From contig JH154487.1 in assembly GCA_000226015.1 (NCBI GenBank), positions 164,629 through 209,196 on the forward strand: a stretch of DNA of 44,568 nucleotides, in the 5' to 3' direction. The notes below the pieces were generated by a model. That model made no database searches. It was not told where the DNA came from and saw nothing but the letters and a program-made list of their open reading frames with translations. The stretch is from Mnemiopsis leidyi (lineage: Eukaryota; Ctenophora; Tentaculata; Lobata; Bolinopsidae). The stretch's first letter is position 1; each line of letters opens with the position of its first letter. Positions 10,390 to 20,918 of this stretch are shown here, one piece after another. The translations under genes and the position numbers were made by a program.

Positions 10390-11435
10390 GTGACTGATGA
10401 GTGATGAATCTATCGTCCTAGTTGTTCAAATTCCGGTGTCTTATAACATGCTAAGCTTAAATTAGAAGAGTAAGAGATAGAAGCATTTGTTTATTGAATG
10501 TTAATCAATAGAGTACAAGATAGACGCATTTTTTATAGATTCAAGTTATAAAATCGTTCTGTACATTGTAAGACTGTAATGAGAGTCGGTGTTGAATTCG
10601 ATATTTTTTAACCGTACCATAAAATGTAGAACAATGGCAAACGTATGTTATGGCAATACGTATGTAACCCAGAACAAATGCACTGAGAGCAGGGTGTAAT
10701 TATAAAAACTTATTCAACCACTTGTTATTACGTTATCATTCATATTAAATTTATTCAACCACTTGGAGAAGAATTGCACGGACAATTATCACAAATTCAA
10801 TGATAGGATTGATTGCATTTACACTATATTTGGGCGTACTTATGCGACAAAGTGAAACAAAAAGTCAAGACATTCATTGAGCCAAAAAGTTTATATAAAA
10901 GCAAAATTCTGAGTAAGCTGTTTTCAATGGCTGGTGCAAACTTATCAACGGTGCTTTTTGGGGTTCGTTGAAATTTTTACACATGAGGTGTAACTTTTAA
11001 CAGTGAGAAATATAAAATTTGAGCGTGAAATTTAACTTTTCTACTTTAACTCACAGCAACGTTGCGCGTATTTGCGTGCCAAACGGTGATCAAAAATTTG
11101 ATGTTGAGGACAATTACACTGAGGGTCAAATAATCGCTGTCACATAACACAACCAAATTTGGAAATGCTGACGTATTTACATCACAAACGAGTTAAACTT
11201 AAAATGTGGAAACATATTAACGTAAGGAGAACCACGTGGCTCCCTCAATAAACTTAATACTATATACTCACAGCATAATGGAGCTGCACGACTGCGCGTA
11301 GCTACGATCATTTCCTACAGACAGTGGCATATGCTCACCTTAAGCCCGCCATTCATTTAAAGTAACACTATACTTGCTGTGACTCACTGAAACTTACAGT
11401 TACAGTGTAACATATTGAGCTGTCCATTTTTTAGA
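10390..11435. other. AQR intron, no feature seen
   Basis: AT-rich sequence between the GPCR pseudogene and the repeat/gap region. No coding or RNA feature recognised. Confidence 0.4.
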
Positions 11436-11542
11436 GAAAAATGGAAGAGCCAATTAAAGAATTAAAATCTGAATTAACTTTGGTTGCTCATGTAAGACAG
11501 TTCCCAGCAAATTTTTATTAACTGAAGCTCCGCATCATTCTT
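11436..11542 (+). repeat. Direct repeat copy 1, ends at an assembly gap
   Basis: About 105 bp beginning GAAAAATGGAAGAGCCAATT. It recurs in the same orientation at 13513-13618 with two visible substitutions. Copy 1 stops at an 11-base N gap (11543-11553); copy 2 continues into unique DNA. This is what allelic contig ends overlapping across an insertion would look like. Confidence 0.9.
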
Positions 11543-11553
11543 NNNNNNNNNNN

Positions 11554-11792
11554 TTATATTATCCGCTCTACCCGACTGAGGAGGCTTGTATTTTACACTT
11601 ATTTAAACTTTAGATTATCCGCTCTACCCGACTGAGGAGGCTTGTATTTTACACTTATTTTAAACTTTAGTATTATCCGCTCTACCCGACTGAGGAGGCT
11701 TGTATTTACTACTTATTTTAATAATTTTAGATTATCCGCTCTACCCGACTGAGGAGGCTTGTATTTTACAATTATTTTAAACTTTATCCGTT
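11554..11792 (+). repeat. Minisatellite (56-59 bp unit) containing the end of AQR exon 10, four copies
   Basis: Four tandem copies of a unit with CCGCTCTACCCGACTGAGGAG, then GCTTGTATTTTAC, then a T/A-rich stretch ending TTTAG. The first part is identical to the 3' end of AQR exon 10 (residues PLYPTEE), and two further copies on the opposite strand lie at about 25840-25918 next to the other N gap. The array starts directly at the 11-N gap. It links the displaced exons 11-12 to exon 10. Confidence 0.9.
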
Positions 11793-11892
11793 AGCCTTTC
11801 CCTTGTAATTATATCGACAATTTTTTTCAAAGTTCCAGTATGAACATCCAAAATTTAAAACTCGGGATTTTACACACATGCTCTGTTTCCAG

Positions 11893-12319
11893 ATATTGTG
11901 GGACGAGAACGTAGTCCCGAACGAGTTCTTCTCAGGGGAAGGCTGCCTGGCACTTCCAAAGTTAAACCTGCAGTTTCTAACGCTCCATGACTACCTGCTG
12001 AGAAACTTCAACTTGTTTCGCTTGGAGACCATGTATGAAATCAGACAAGTTAGTGACGTTATTCTTGATTTTCCCAATTTTTAATTGACAGAATTATGGC
12101 GTATTTTGGATTTTCAAACGGTCAATTTCAACGTCAATAAGGAGAAGAAGTTCAAAAAATTCGTTTCAATCATAGTAACAGTGTAGCAGCTAACGCTTAT
12201 TCTAGGACGTAGAAGATGCAGTGTTGCGACTGTGTCCCTTTCTAACATCCGACCAGTCTACTCAGTTTTCTGGGTGGGCCCGTATGGCTCTCCCTGTATC
12301 CAAGTTCTCTATCGTAGAG
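11893..12319 (+). CDS. AQR: AQR exons 11 and 12, on the opposite strand to the rest of the gene
   Basis: Exon 11893-12048 (52 codons, starting [13 protein letters not shown], acceptor TTTCCAG, donor GTTAGT) and exon 12206-12319 (38 codons, DVEDAVLRL to KFSIVE, acceptor TTCTAG, donor GTATGA). Both are in phase 0. In animal AQR these residues follow directly after ...MPLYPTE, which here ends exon 10 at 25897 on the minus strand. They precede ...[13 protein letters not shown], which begins exon 14 at 24344 on the minus strand. They should therefore lie in or near the N gap 25031-25809, reversed. Coding quality looks intact, with no stops or indels. Confidence 0.9.
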
Positions 12320-12422
12320 GTATGAATATAAGACTAAGTCGACAGATCTGGATATCTGCACTTTACCTACTCTAGCTCACAATTCTGAACTTGAAAGTTA
12401 AAGGAAATTAGAGGAATGTGTT

Positions 12423-12823
12423 TTTATTGTGTAAGATTATACTTTCACCTCACTGAACACATTGGAACGCGCCCCCGTGCGGGGGTCGCAGACTCACAGA
12501 AACTCGCGCTAGGTCGCAAAACCACACGTGGGGAAAAACCACCCCTCTCGGGTGAGAGCTGACGTGACGATAAACCTCGACATCAAGTTAGTTCCTTCTC
12601 GATGGTTTTACAGTAATCTTCGGTTTGAATTTAAGTTCTAATGATAGATGACGTTTCTTTTGAAGTATGAACTGACTTAATGATTTGTGCCTCGGGGACA
12701 GATGTGGCAATTGTAGGATTTATATAGTTTGCACGTAAGGCGCAAAGACAAAGTTCTTGTAGTCACGCGCGGTTAAAAATTTAATTTTCAATTCGCGCGT
12801 TTCGATTTCATGCATGCACGTAC
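12423..12823 (+). repeat. CpG-rich dispersed repeat, inverted copy 1
   Basis: About 400 bp, roughly 97% identical by eye to the reverse complement of 24501-24898. It includes a CCCCCGTGCGGGGG hairpin near its start. Flanks differ at both ends, so it behaves as an interspersed element or an inverted-repeat breakpoint. CpG content is much higher than in surrounding DNA. Confidence 0.9.
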
Positions 12824-13512
12824 AGTTGTTGTTCAACAAGACTTGCGGCCGCTTTCATTGTGTCAGGCGACCGCTGAATTTCCCGTGTCATGCCATCGCT
12901 TATTGTTATTACCATTCACGGAATGAGGCAACTCATTGCAACAGGCAACTCGCATTTCGCAAACCACTAACCAGACGTCGTTTCGGTCAATTTCATTGTT
13001 CTGCACGTGTTAAACGCGCGAATTAATGCAGCCGTTCGATGCAAGATTTGAAAACTGCACGCTGCACGCGCAAAGTTTGAACACAATAGCGCGTTTCTTT
13101 CATTGTTTGTTTCAAATATCTTGAGTCTGCATAACGTCGCCATTATTGTATTGTATATGCGACCTTTATTCGTACAACGTTCATGTGTTTTTACAAATGG
13201 TGTGGATAAGTCGTTAATTAAAATTGTCCGGCTGAACGTTTAAAATCGTGTTACATTCATCTTAATTCAATCTAGGTAATCTGTCATTCAACATTCAAGT
13301 ACAAATTACTCAATAAAACTTCAGTTTAAAAGAATTTTAACACAGCTACTATTGTATTCGTATACATGATTAAGTTTGATAAAGGAGCGCGCGCACGAAC
13401 GTAACGCACACACGACATAAACCTAGTATACACATTCTCCAACCACCCCCTCGATCGTTAACCCTTAGTTATGCCTTTTTGCGCCTTCGGCGCAAAAAGG
13501 CATTTGACGGGA
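12824..13512. repeat. CpG-rich repeat-like DNA ending in a perfect palindrome
   Basis: Rich in CGCG motifs and non-coding in appearance, probably the rest of the same mobile element as 12423-12823. It ends with a perfect 15-bp stem and 3-base loop hairpin at about 13472-13504 (arms ATGCCTTTTTGCGCC and its complement), directly before the second 105-bp direct repeat. No reverse transcriptase or transposase motif is visible. Confidence 0.5.
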
Positions 13513-13618
13513 AAAAATGGAAGAGCCAATTAAAGAATTAAAATCTAAATTAACTTTGGTTGCTCATGTAAGACAGTTCCCAGCAAATTTTTATTAACTG
13601 AAGCTCTGCATCATTCTT
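13513..13618 (+). repeat. Direct repeat copy 2
   Basis: Same orientation copy of 11436-11542, continuing into unique intronic sequence. Together the two copies bracket the displaced AQR exons, the CpG-rich element and the palindrome. Confidence 0.9.
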
Positions 13619-14750
13619 GTGGCTATTAAATTGGAATCTCAACTATGTCTATAGGTGGTAAGGTTTGAGTAAAAAAGGTTAAATGAGCATGACTTGAGCA
13701 ATACCGACTTGAGAGACCGATAATTGTTTATTTCACAATCTACGTAGTTAAAAGTTCGATATTGGGTCAACACTACTTGGAATACCATGGACTAACCGCA
13801 TCACAATATCGATTTTATTGCAGCAGTTAAAGTTATAACGTTCTTATCGCTGCAATCCTAATTGTAATGGTGGATCAATTATTCAAGATTTGTGAAGACT
13901 AATGAGAAAATAAGCTGACGAAATAAGATCAATATGTAATATCCCACATGGACGAACTGCTAGCCGCTGCCTCGCATAATAGACGTAATCACTGATAGGT
14001 CATTGGCAGGATATTCTACCAGTTCCAATAAGTTATCTTATCATTTTCCGCCTGCGAATTTAATCAAAACTCATCAATGGTATCAATGTCTTCACTCTCT
14101 ATGGGGACGTTCTTCGATTACAGAGGAAATGCGGGAATGTGATTGAGGCACACTTCTGTGTATATTTAGTTAACAAAGAACCGAATTCCTAGTTCTTACC
14201 GCTTATTCAAATTTGAATAAGTTAATAGAATCAGTTATTTAAAGTCAGTTAGAGATAGAAACTGAAAAGCGAATGGAATTATGAGCTGCAGTTATTGTTA
14301 GAAAATAAATGCGTAAGTGATTTTCATTCAGTATGAGTGTAATCGGGTTCCATTTAACGAGAAGTAAAATAAGCAGATGAGTAAAATGTACTGGGAAGAA
14401 AATGACGAATTTTCATATCTATGCTTACTGTAGGGTTTAAAAAAACGGAATAAAAATACTCGTAAAACAGTCGAACCCTTTCTTCGTGATAAGAAAATCT
14501 GTGTACAAGTATCATAACTCTTCTAATCCTCCATAAAAATCCTGCCAACAAAAATAATTGCCTGAAAGAACACCTAACAAAATGAAAAGAAGCATGTCGC
14601 ATCTGGAAGCACCTTAGAAGAATGGCTGATAAGATCATGATCATTATTCTATATTGCCTAATAATTAATATCCTAAATAAATTGCTACAGTACATATACT
14701 GACGCCTGTCAACGATATTCACAAACCCACAAAACAGCGTGTTCAGTAGA
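13619..14750. other. AQR intron, no feature seen
   Basis: AT-rich sequence without a supported gene. Short open frames have no recognisable domain. Confidence 0.4.
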
Positions 14751-15799
14751 TATAGATTGGTGAGTATTGACTTGTATAGTTGTTAAAACTATAAGGAATC
14801 TCAGTAGACAGAGAGGGTAAATTAAAAGGAGGCTTCAACTGTCAACTATCTTATTATCATATTTCATCAAAGTGTACAAAGATCATTTACATATGTCTCA
14901 GTTGGTGTTTCTAGAATATTCCTACTGTATTTATATAATACATGCTATAACATGTGTGTATTGAAGTGAAATGGTGAGGAAAATTTGCTCGAAGTCATAC
15001 AGAGCTACCAAGCCAATCTGTCAAAGCACAAGAAATTATATATCTGTCAGTTGAAGTTTCCGTATTTCTTGTACTACAGACTTGCCCTTAATCTAGACAT
15101 TGGAGAGATATATACCAACATTTAGCTACCAGTCAACCATCTAATTTTCTATTAAGTCCATACATACAAGTGCATCTTTAAGTTGTGAGGTAAATTTGAG
15201 GGAATCCATTGAGTGGTAACTAACCCCCACGGCCCACAAAGCGCAATGCCCGTTTTTTGTATCGATCAATATCAGGATACCTTGTTTCTAAGACTTTTGT
15301 GGAGAAAATTGAGAAATGGTATAGAAATTCAATTAGAATCTCCAGTACATGTCAACACCAGGAAAAATAGCTTTATGAGAAAAAAGGTAACTGTCATTGA
15401 GTGGTATCTAACTGTCAGAAAGGTCGAAGCCTGTAAAAAATTAATACTTTCAACACTATTATTATACAAATAATTTGAGAATGAATACGAACGTGTCAGT
15501 TCGAAATTATTTCAAGTAAAAAGTTCCCTAAAAGATTGCATTTTTTAGTCACTTTGATCATCCAAGGACCAAACCAATACACGCGGATGGCATTTAAAAA
15601 TATTAATAAGATTGTCGTCAGTCGAAGGCTTCTTTTAATTTACCTTCTCTGTCTACTGAGATTCATGCAATTGTATACTTTCCGAAAATAATTTTCTGCA
15701 CTCTACACTGGTATACTTTCAAAAAATATCTTTTACTAAATACATTAAGGAATCCTTAAAGTTTTAACAACTATACAAGTCAATACTCACCAATCTATA
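14751..15799. mobile_element. Foldback/MITE-like element with interrupted terminal inverted repeats
   Basis: The outer arms, 14751-14792 and 15760-15799, are near-perfect reverse complements (TATAGATTGGTGAGTATTGA...). A second pair, 14797-14838 and 15624-15664, extends the inverted repeat, with about 95 bp inserted between the two parts of the right arm. The termini can be read as TA|TAGATTGG...CCAATCTA|TA, i.e. a TA target duplication as in Tc1/mariner-type MITEs. The interior codes for nothing recognisable and contains a dispersed repeat (15444-15512). Confidence 0.75.
15444..15512 (+). repeat. Dispersed 70-bp repeat, copy 1
   Basis: Core CTTTCAACACTATTATTATA followed by CAAATAATTTGAG and a tail ending GTCAGTTCGAAAT. 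Also found at 20721-20789 (reverse orientation) and, shortened, at 40333-40368. Lies in the interior of the foldback element. Confidence 0.8.
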
Positions 15800-17737
15800 T
15801 CCCTGTGTTTCATTGCCACACAAGGTAGTGCCAAGGTTCAGCCAGGGCTTGTCCCCCAACCCCGCCCTCAAGACCATTTGCCACACCAGATGATTTCACT
15901 AACACAACCAAAATCGGGTCTAGATAGCTTTTACAACAATTTGCTGAACCTGAACCTTCGTTTTTGCATTATCATTATTATCACTAATACTCTTTACTTT
16001 GCTTGCTGTTTAGAACTGACTAAGCCTCAATTCATCATCTTTGTGGAATATTTTAGTGGGGTCGTCATACAGTTCAGAAATCAGAATTATTCAGCTCCTC
16101 AATACTGTCTTTTTCAGTACCTTACGAGACAAATTTATTTGGATCATATTATGATCATCATAATTATGGTGATCATCATAATTATGGTGGTCGAAATGAT
16201 GGGGGAAAGAAAATATAGGAATTGAAATTGATTGAAAAATGAAATCAATTAGAAATCTTTCATTCATCTCTTCGTTATCATCGTCTTCATCGTCGTCTCC
16301 TTTACATTGAGTCGGCTCACCGGTGTAGTCCGGGCCCAAGTGTAGGCTTCGCTCGACAAGAGTTTCAACTAGTCTATCTTCCCTACTCTTGAATGTAAGT
16401 CTTAGTTTTACTAGCCATCCAGAAGGGCAGAAGATATCGGTAGTAGGTGTGGTCTTGAACTCACGACAAAAATGTGCTTGCTTGTCTCAAAGACCATGTG
16501 CATGGACATGAAAAACAACTTATTTGACAAATTCACCTCAATTTAACCCTATTTAAGCAAATTGAAAAAAAATAATTTGTGGGATTTTGATGTGGCGGCC
16601 AACATTTCGGAAGTAAGAAACTATGGCCCGGATTTTTTTCAAAAATCCCCAAATTTCGATTGACGTTTCATATAATACGTTTCGACGATTGACATAACAT
16701 TTTGTTATGTCCTTTGGAAGCACCAGCCTAGCGAACCCCCAGCCAGCTGGGCTTTCGGTACACTCCTGCAATCCAAAGGAACCCCTAGAAACGTTAGCCA
16801 CAAGGCGGATGTAGCCTTCTTGTTAATTTAGGAAGGCAAAGTGGGTGCCCACAGACAAAAAAATACATATATAATAAGTTTTTCTCGAAAGGTAACTATG
16901 GAGTGGTTTTTGTGATGGAGACACCCTTGTCAGCTTGTCTTATATTGCAGTGGATTGTGCATGCATATATAATGTATATGCGTGCTCACTGATCAGTATC
17001 TATTCGAAGAAGCCCCTATTCTATAAAGCTTCAAGACACAGATAAATTACATATTTACAATAAAATACTTTAACCATATCAGGAGTTATACTACTGCATC
17101 TGAATAATTCGAAGCGGTCAGATCCACAATTTTCTGGCACAAACATAATTCATACTTTTATGCTCGAGCGATGTTGTACAGCGCGCACCCTCCCGACATT
17201 TAATTCATGCTTTCAATGAGGTCGGACAAAGTCAGACAACATCGATGTGATTGACGAATTATATTGAAAGCTTTTTGTTTGTACGTGCTGAGACGGTTGA
17301 ATGAGTGAGTTGAATGAAAAGTTTTAATAGCTCTGCAGAAGGGTGCATTCAGGTTTTTAGCATAAGAAACAGCAAATGAGCGCTAAAAGGGCACTATTGT
17401 CTTGTAGCACTAGCTTAAAATCATCAGCCTCGAAAGAGGCGAAAATTAAATGACTTCTTTCAGCTTTTTTTGCCGTGTGCCTTTTATAAATAGTAAGGCA
17501 TGATATTATTTTCGAGTAACCGACATAATAAGTGTTTAAGTGTGATAAAATCCTAATGTTTATGACACAATTTCCGAATATGATAACATTTCTAAATTTT
17601 CTACTCCTAAGAAATTTCCTCGTCTACTGAGCACAATATATATCACCTAACACTAAGTTCATTTTTGATCACAAGAAGATAATTTGTTGAATACGTTACT
17701 TACATTTCATTTTATTTTTCTCCAAGATTAAATTGCG
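15800..17737. other. AQR intron, upstream of the plus-strand GPCR-like gene
   Basis: Includes a GATCATCATAATTATGGT direct repeat with palindromic character near 16148-16188. A TATAAATA at about 17486 is too far upstream of the GPCR start (about 250 bp) to assign as its promoter without a known 5' UTR. No coding feature supported. Confidence 0.4.
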
Positions 17738-18988
17738 ATGAGCAACCAAGCAAGAATCGTCGCCAGATCGTTCTTTTGGGTATATTTGGTGACATGCTTT
17801 ACGTCAAACTTTCATCCTCTTGCCCTTTCAACCGAGTCGAATACTCTTGGCGACGATGCAATTCTCCCAGGCATACAATTACTCTTTATTACACAAAAAC
17901 CACACCAATCATTGAACATCACTCTTGAGAATATACCGACTGAAAAGGCAAAGCACGGCATTATCTTTCAAAATTTTCCAGCAATTCAATCAGAAGTCGG
18001 TTCTTTCTCTGAGACCGGAATGATGACGAATGCTGATACTATACAAAGTGTCACAGAAACAAAAGACTCAGACATTGACCGGATGAACAAAACATCAATT
18101 GTAACTGTATCAGTAATTACGACTGTCTTCATCTGTTCCCTCCCACCAATATTCATTCCGATCAACCTTAAAACTATCAAGCTATTTATAGCTATCTCAC
18201 AAAAGAAGCAGCCAATATTTCTTCTTTTTGGAACTGTTCACGTTATCTGTGCGTTAGATCTCGCAGTAGCTCTTGTTGAAGGAGTCGCACTTTGGGTGGA
18301 GATTCCCAAAGTTGGATGCGAAATTTTAGGAGCATGCCAAGTAACCATCTTTCTAAGTTTGTCATTGGTCCTTTCTGCGATCTGTTTGTTCCGTATCACG
18401 GCTGTGATCAAGCCAAGACGGTACAAAAACTTTGCCACAAAGAGGATCGTTATAAAAATCATCACAGGAATAAGCATTTCCTCCATTCTTGTCTCAACTT
18501 TATTGATATTGACGAACATACTCGACTTTGGGTACCTTGGTCCACCCTACTCCACTGGATGCTCTTTATTCTTGGGGAATGACATATTCCAGATATACTC
18601 TTCTCTGCTAACCACGGTGATATCATTGGTCAATCTTTTCTTGACGAGCACATTCCTCGTTATACAACGGTACTTCAGAAAGCCGATGACATCCGGCAGT
18701 GAAGAGGTAAAATCGATGAAAAGAGGAGCACTGCTGGTCACGTCGGTGGCAACAATCTGTCACTTTGTCTGTCATGCTCCAGCGGTTATCACCTACACCG
18801 TGATGTGTGTGAATGCCAGTCTGGTCCTCAAGATGGGATATCCCTACGTGCTGATCCTGGATTTCTTCCTAATTCTCTGTCCTCATCTGTACTCGTGTGT
18901 GTTGCCACTGTTCCTGGTTACCACTAATACTATGGGAAAGATCGAGACCGCAGCAGAGAGTAGTCGTCAGAGTGTGATGAGACACTGA
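17738..18988 (+). CDS. Divergent seven-transmembrane receptor, single exon, nested antisense in the AQR intron
   Basis: 416 codons without interruption. The N-terminus has a hydrophobic stretch (residues 11-30, possible signal peptide) and an ectodomain of about 115 residues with NIT and NKT sequons. Seven hydrophobic helices follow at about 120-142, 158-185, 193-220, 236-260, 283-309, 331-355 and 367-393. Class A hallmarks are partly kept: Asp in TM2 (ALDLAVAL), Cys194 at the start of TM3 and Cys275 in ECL2 as a probable disulfide pair, and a Cys-x-x-Pro in TM6 (CHAP). D-R-Y is replaced by F-R-I (218-220). There is no NPxxY in TM7 (LYSCVLPLF instead). Ligand unknown. Transcribed opposite to AQR. 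Confidence 0.75.
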   Translation: MSNQARIVARSFFWVYLVTCFTSNFHPLALSTESNTLGDDAILPGIQLLFITQKPHQSLNITLENIPTEKAKHGIIFQNFPAIQSEVGSFSETGMMTNADTIQSVTETKDSDIDRMNKTSIVTVSVITTVFICSLPPIFIPINLKTIKLFIAISQKKQPIFLLFGTVHVICALDLAVALVEGVALWVEIPKVGCEILGACQVTIFLSLSLVLSAICLFRITAVIKPRRYKNFATKRIVIKIITGISISSILVSTLLILTNILDFGYLGPPYSTGCSLFLGNDIFQIYSSLLTTVISLVNLFLTSTFLVIQRYFRKPMTSGSEEVKSMKRGALLVTSVATICHFVCHAPAVITYTVMCVNASLVLKMGYPYVLILDFFLILCPHLYSCVLPLFLVTTNTMGKIETAAESSRQSVMRH

Positions 18989-19783
18989 AACAGGGGCTGC
19001 CTGACAACTGCGCCCAGTTACACAATATCTATGACAGTGTAGGGGGGATCACGTATTTTTTTGTTTTTTTTTCAAAATTTCACTTCCACCTAAACAAAAA
19101 AAACAAAAAATTATTTTTGGACTTGTCAAACGAAATGAGGGTTAGATGAGAATTCCAGCAGTGTAAGACAAATATATGATGACAATCAAAATCAAATTGA
19201 CAATAAAACCAACAATTGAAGCGTCAAAACTACCTTTGATTCTCTGATTGCACTGCTTTCACGAATTCGGTAAAAGTGACACATTGATTTATGAATATTT
19301 CAGTTCATGAACGTCCACAGAACAATCAAGTCAAATTTGACATTAAAGCCTCAAAACAAACACCGCACATATTGTTTGGTACGTAGATCGAAGATCCACA
19401 CCGTGACATCTTTGTTGTTGTGAACCCGGCAAACAACAGAAACTGAAGAAAGCCTATTCATGCTATTATTTTTATCCCTCTCTTTATTTGCCCCCTCCTT
19501 GTTTTTCCTCCGCCAAGAAAGCTTGCTCCTTAGTTTTTTACTTGATGAGCGGTGCCACCGATAGCCGGCAGTTCACTCTATTTATATTGTTTGGTTTATT
19601 TGATCCTGATAGCCGATTTTAAAAACAGGAGAAAATCCGAACACTTTTGATACCAATTAAACGAAGCAACACAGGCTCCATCACATAATGTTTAAACTTG
19701 TGACGGTCTTGTATAGAATGAGTGTTTTTATCAGTAACTTCCTTTTTAGCATTTAGCACTTCCTAACTGCGAGGAATCTTTTC
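18989..19783. other. AQR intron, no feature seen
   Basis: AT-rich with T and A homopolymer runs near 19055-19110. No gene recognised. Confidence 0.4.
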
Positions 19784-20520
19784 AGTTTAAGAGCAACAAT
19801 CACTCTCTAAAGCTGAGATGGAAGCAGGACAATGGGGTCTGGTCTAAAGGAGATGACGATGGAATGAAAAGTGCGGGACTGTCCTACGCTGCCCTCTATT
19901 TCCCTCGGTTTAGCCACTTTCCTGAGGCTGAGGAGGTTTCTGGAGATCAGTGCGGAAGCGCAATCCCGTACATAAGGCTCAGAGAATATGCACTGGGCAC
20001 TAATGCATCCGTGAGAGAAATCAGGAAGCCATAGAGAGTGGTGACTTTCCCATGCTATATTTGATTCCGGACTTGGGCGGCATAAAGCATCCTGTGCGCT
20101 ACCGATTCATTGTCACATCAGGTAATACCATGGTCTTGGAATGCACAAAGCTATTCAGCAGAAAGACACACAACAACACCATCGGAGTCGTCAAGATTTC
20201 AACCGGAGAAGATTCCTAAAAGAAAAAGAAAAAAATCATAAAAGGAAAGGCAGAGACGCGGAAGAGGAGAAGGAGGAGGAAGGTCCAAAATGGCTACAGG
20301 ACTCTACTGAGTCTACCTCAGTGATGGGGATGAAAAGTCCTCAGGAAGGCTGTCTCCACATCATGGCCTACGTCGATGTTTCTCTTCGACGAATTTGCTT
20401 CGACGACATGCGTATGGACGGTTTGAAAACTATGCGCCTCGAATGGAAGTAGAGCAACAGCTACGAGAACATCGACACTGACGCTATGGTCGACTTCGAC
20501 TTAAATGAGACAGCGCACTG
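19784..20520 (+). pseudogene. Unrecognised coding remnant with frameshifts and stops
   Basis: After an acceptor-like CTTTTCAG (19776-19783) a frame reads FKSNNHSLKLRWKQDNG onward through IRLREYALGTNASVRE. It then needs a one-base shift near 20020-20030 to continue as EAIESGDFPMLYLIPDLGG through SGNTMVLECTKLFSRK. It shifts again near 20210 into a Lys/Glu-rich segment (KEKEKNHKRKGRDAEEEKEEE) and continues to LKTMRLEWK, a TAG at 20450-20452, then SNSYENIDTDAMVDFDLNE. The peptide looks protein-like across several hundred bases, but I do not recognise the family. It may be a decayed or retroposed gene. If the frameshifts are sequencing errors it could be a functional gene. Confidence 0.5.
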
Positions 20521-20720
20521 AGACAGTGGTTAAGACAATTGTAAGACAATTGTCTTACTGCGATACCGAGAACGAATTTTTTTATGATCGAATTGTCATT
20601 ATGAAAAGTGCCAATTCGCCTAGTATTTTTAATCTTGAACGCTATCGAAAGAAATTTAGTAGCTTTTTTGATTTTCTCTGTAGACTTGAAAATGTGTTTT
20701 TAGGAAACTTTTCATCAAAT

Positions 20721-20789
20721 ATTTCGAACTGACACGTTCATATTCATTTACTCAAATTATTTGTATAATAGTAGTGTTGAAAGTATTAT
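20721..20789 (-). repeat. Dispersed 70-bp repeat, copy 2 (reverse)
   Basis: Reverse-complement copy of 15444-15512 with a few substitutions. It may mark the edge of another decayed element just downstream of the pseudogene at 19.8-20.5 kb. Confidence 0.8.
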
Positions 20790-20918
20790 CGAAAGAGTAA
20801 AAACAACTTTTTCCTGCAAAAATATACTATGATCTGTGAAAGTCATCATGTTTGATATGGTATTAAGTATACGTTATTGTCAAAAAGTTGTATAATCTAT
20901 AGATTTAATTTACTGTAC

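Noticed and set aside
11554-11792. Regular repeats resembling a CRISPR array
   Set aside because: Units are contiguous with no unique spacers, and each contains the coding end of an AQR exon. It is a minisatellite in a eukaryotic intron.
13472-13512. Helitron 3' end
   Set aside because: A hairpin is present, but no CTRR terminus follows at the expected distance and there is no Rep/helicase coding sequence.
16141-16200. GATCATCATAATTATGG repeats as a regulatory palindrome
   Set aside because: Simple AT-rich dyad repeats without any sign of function.
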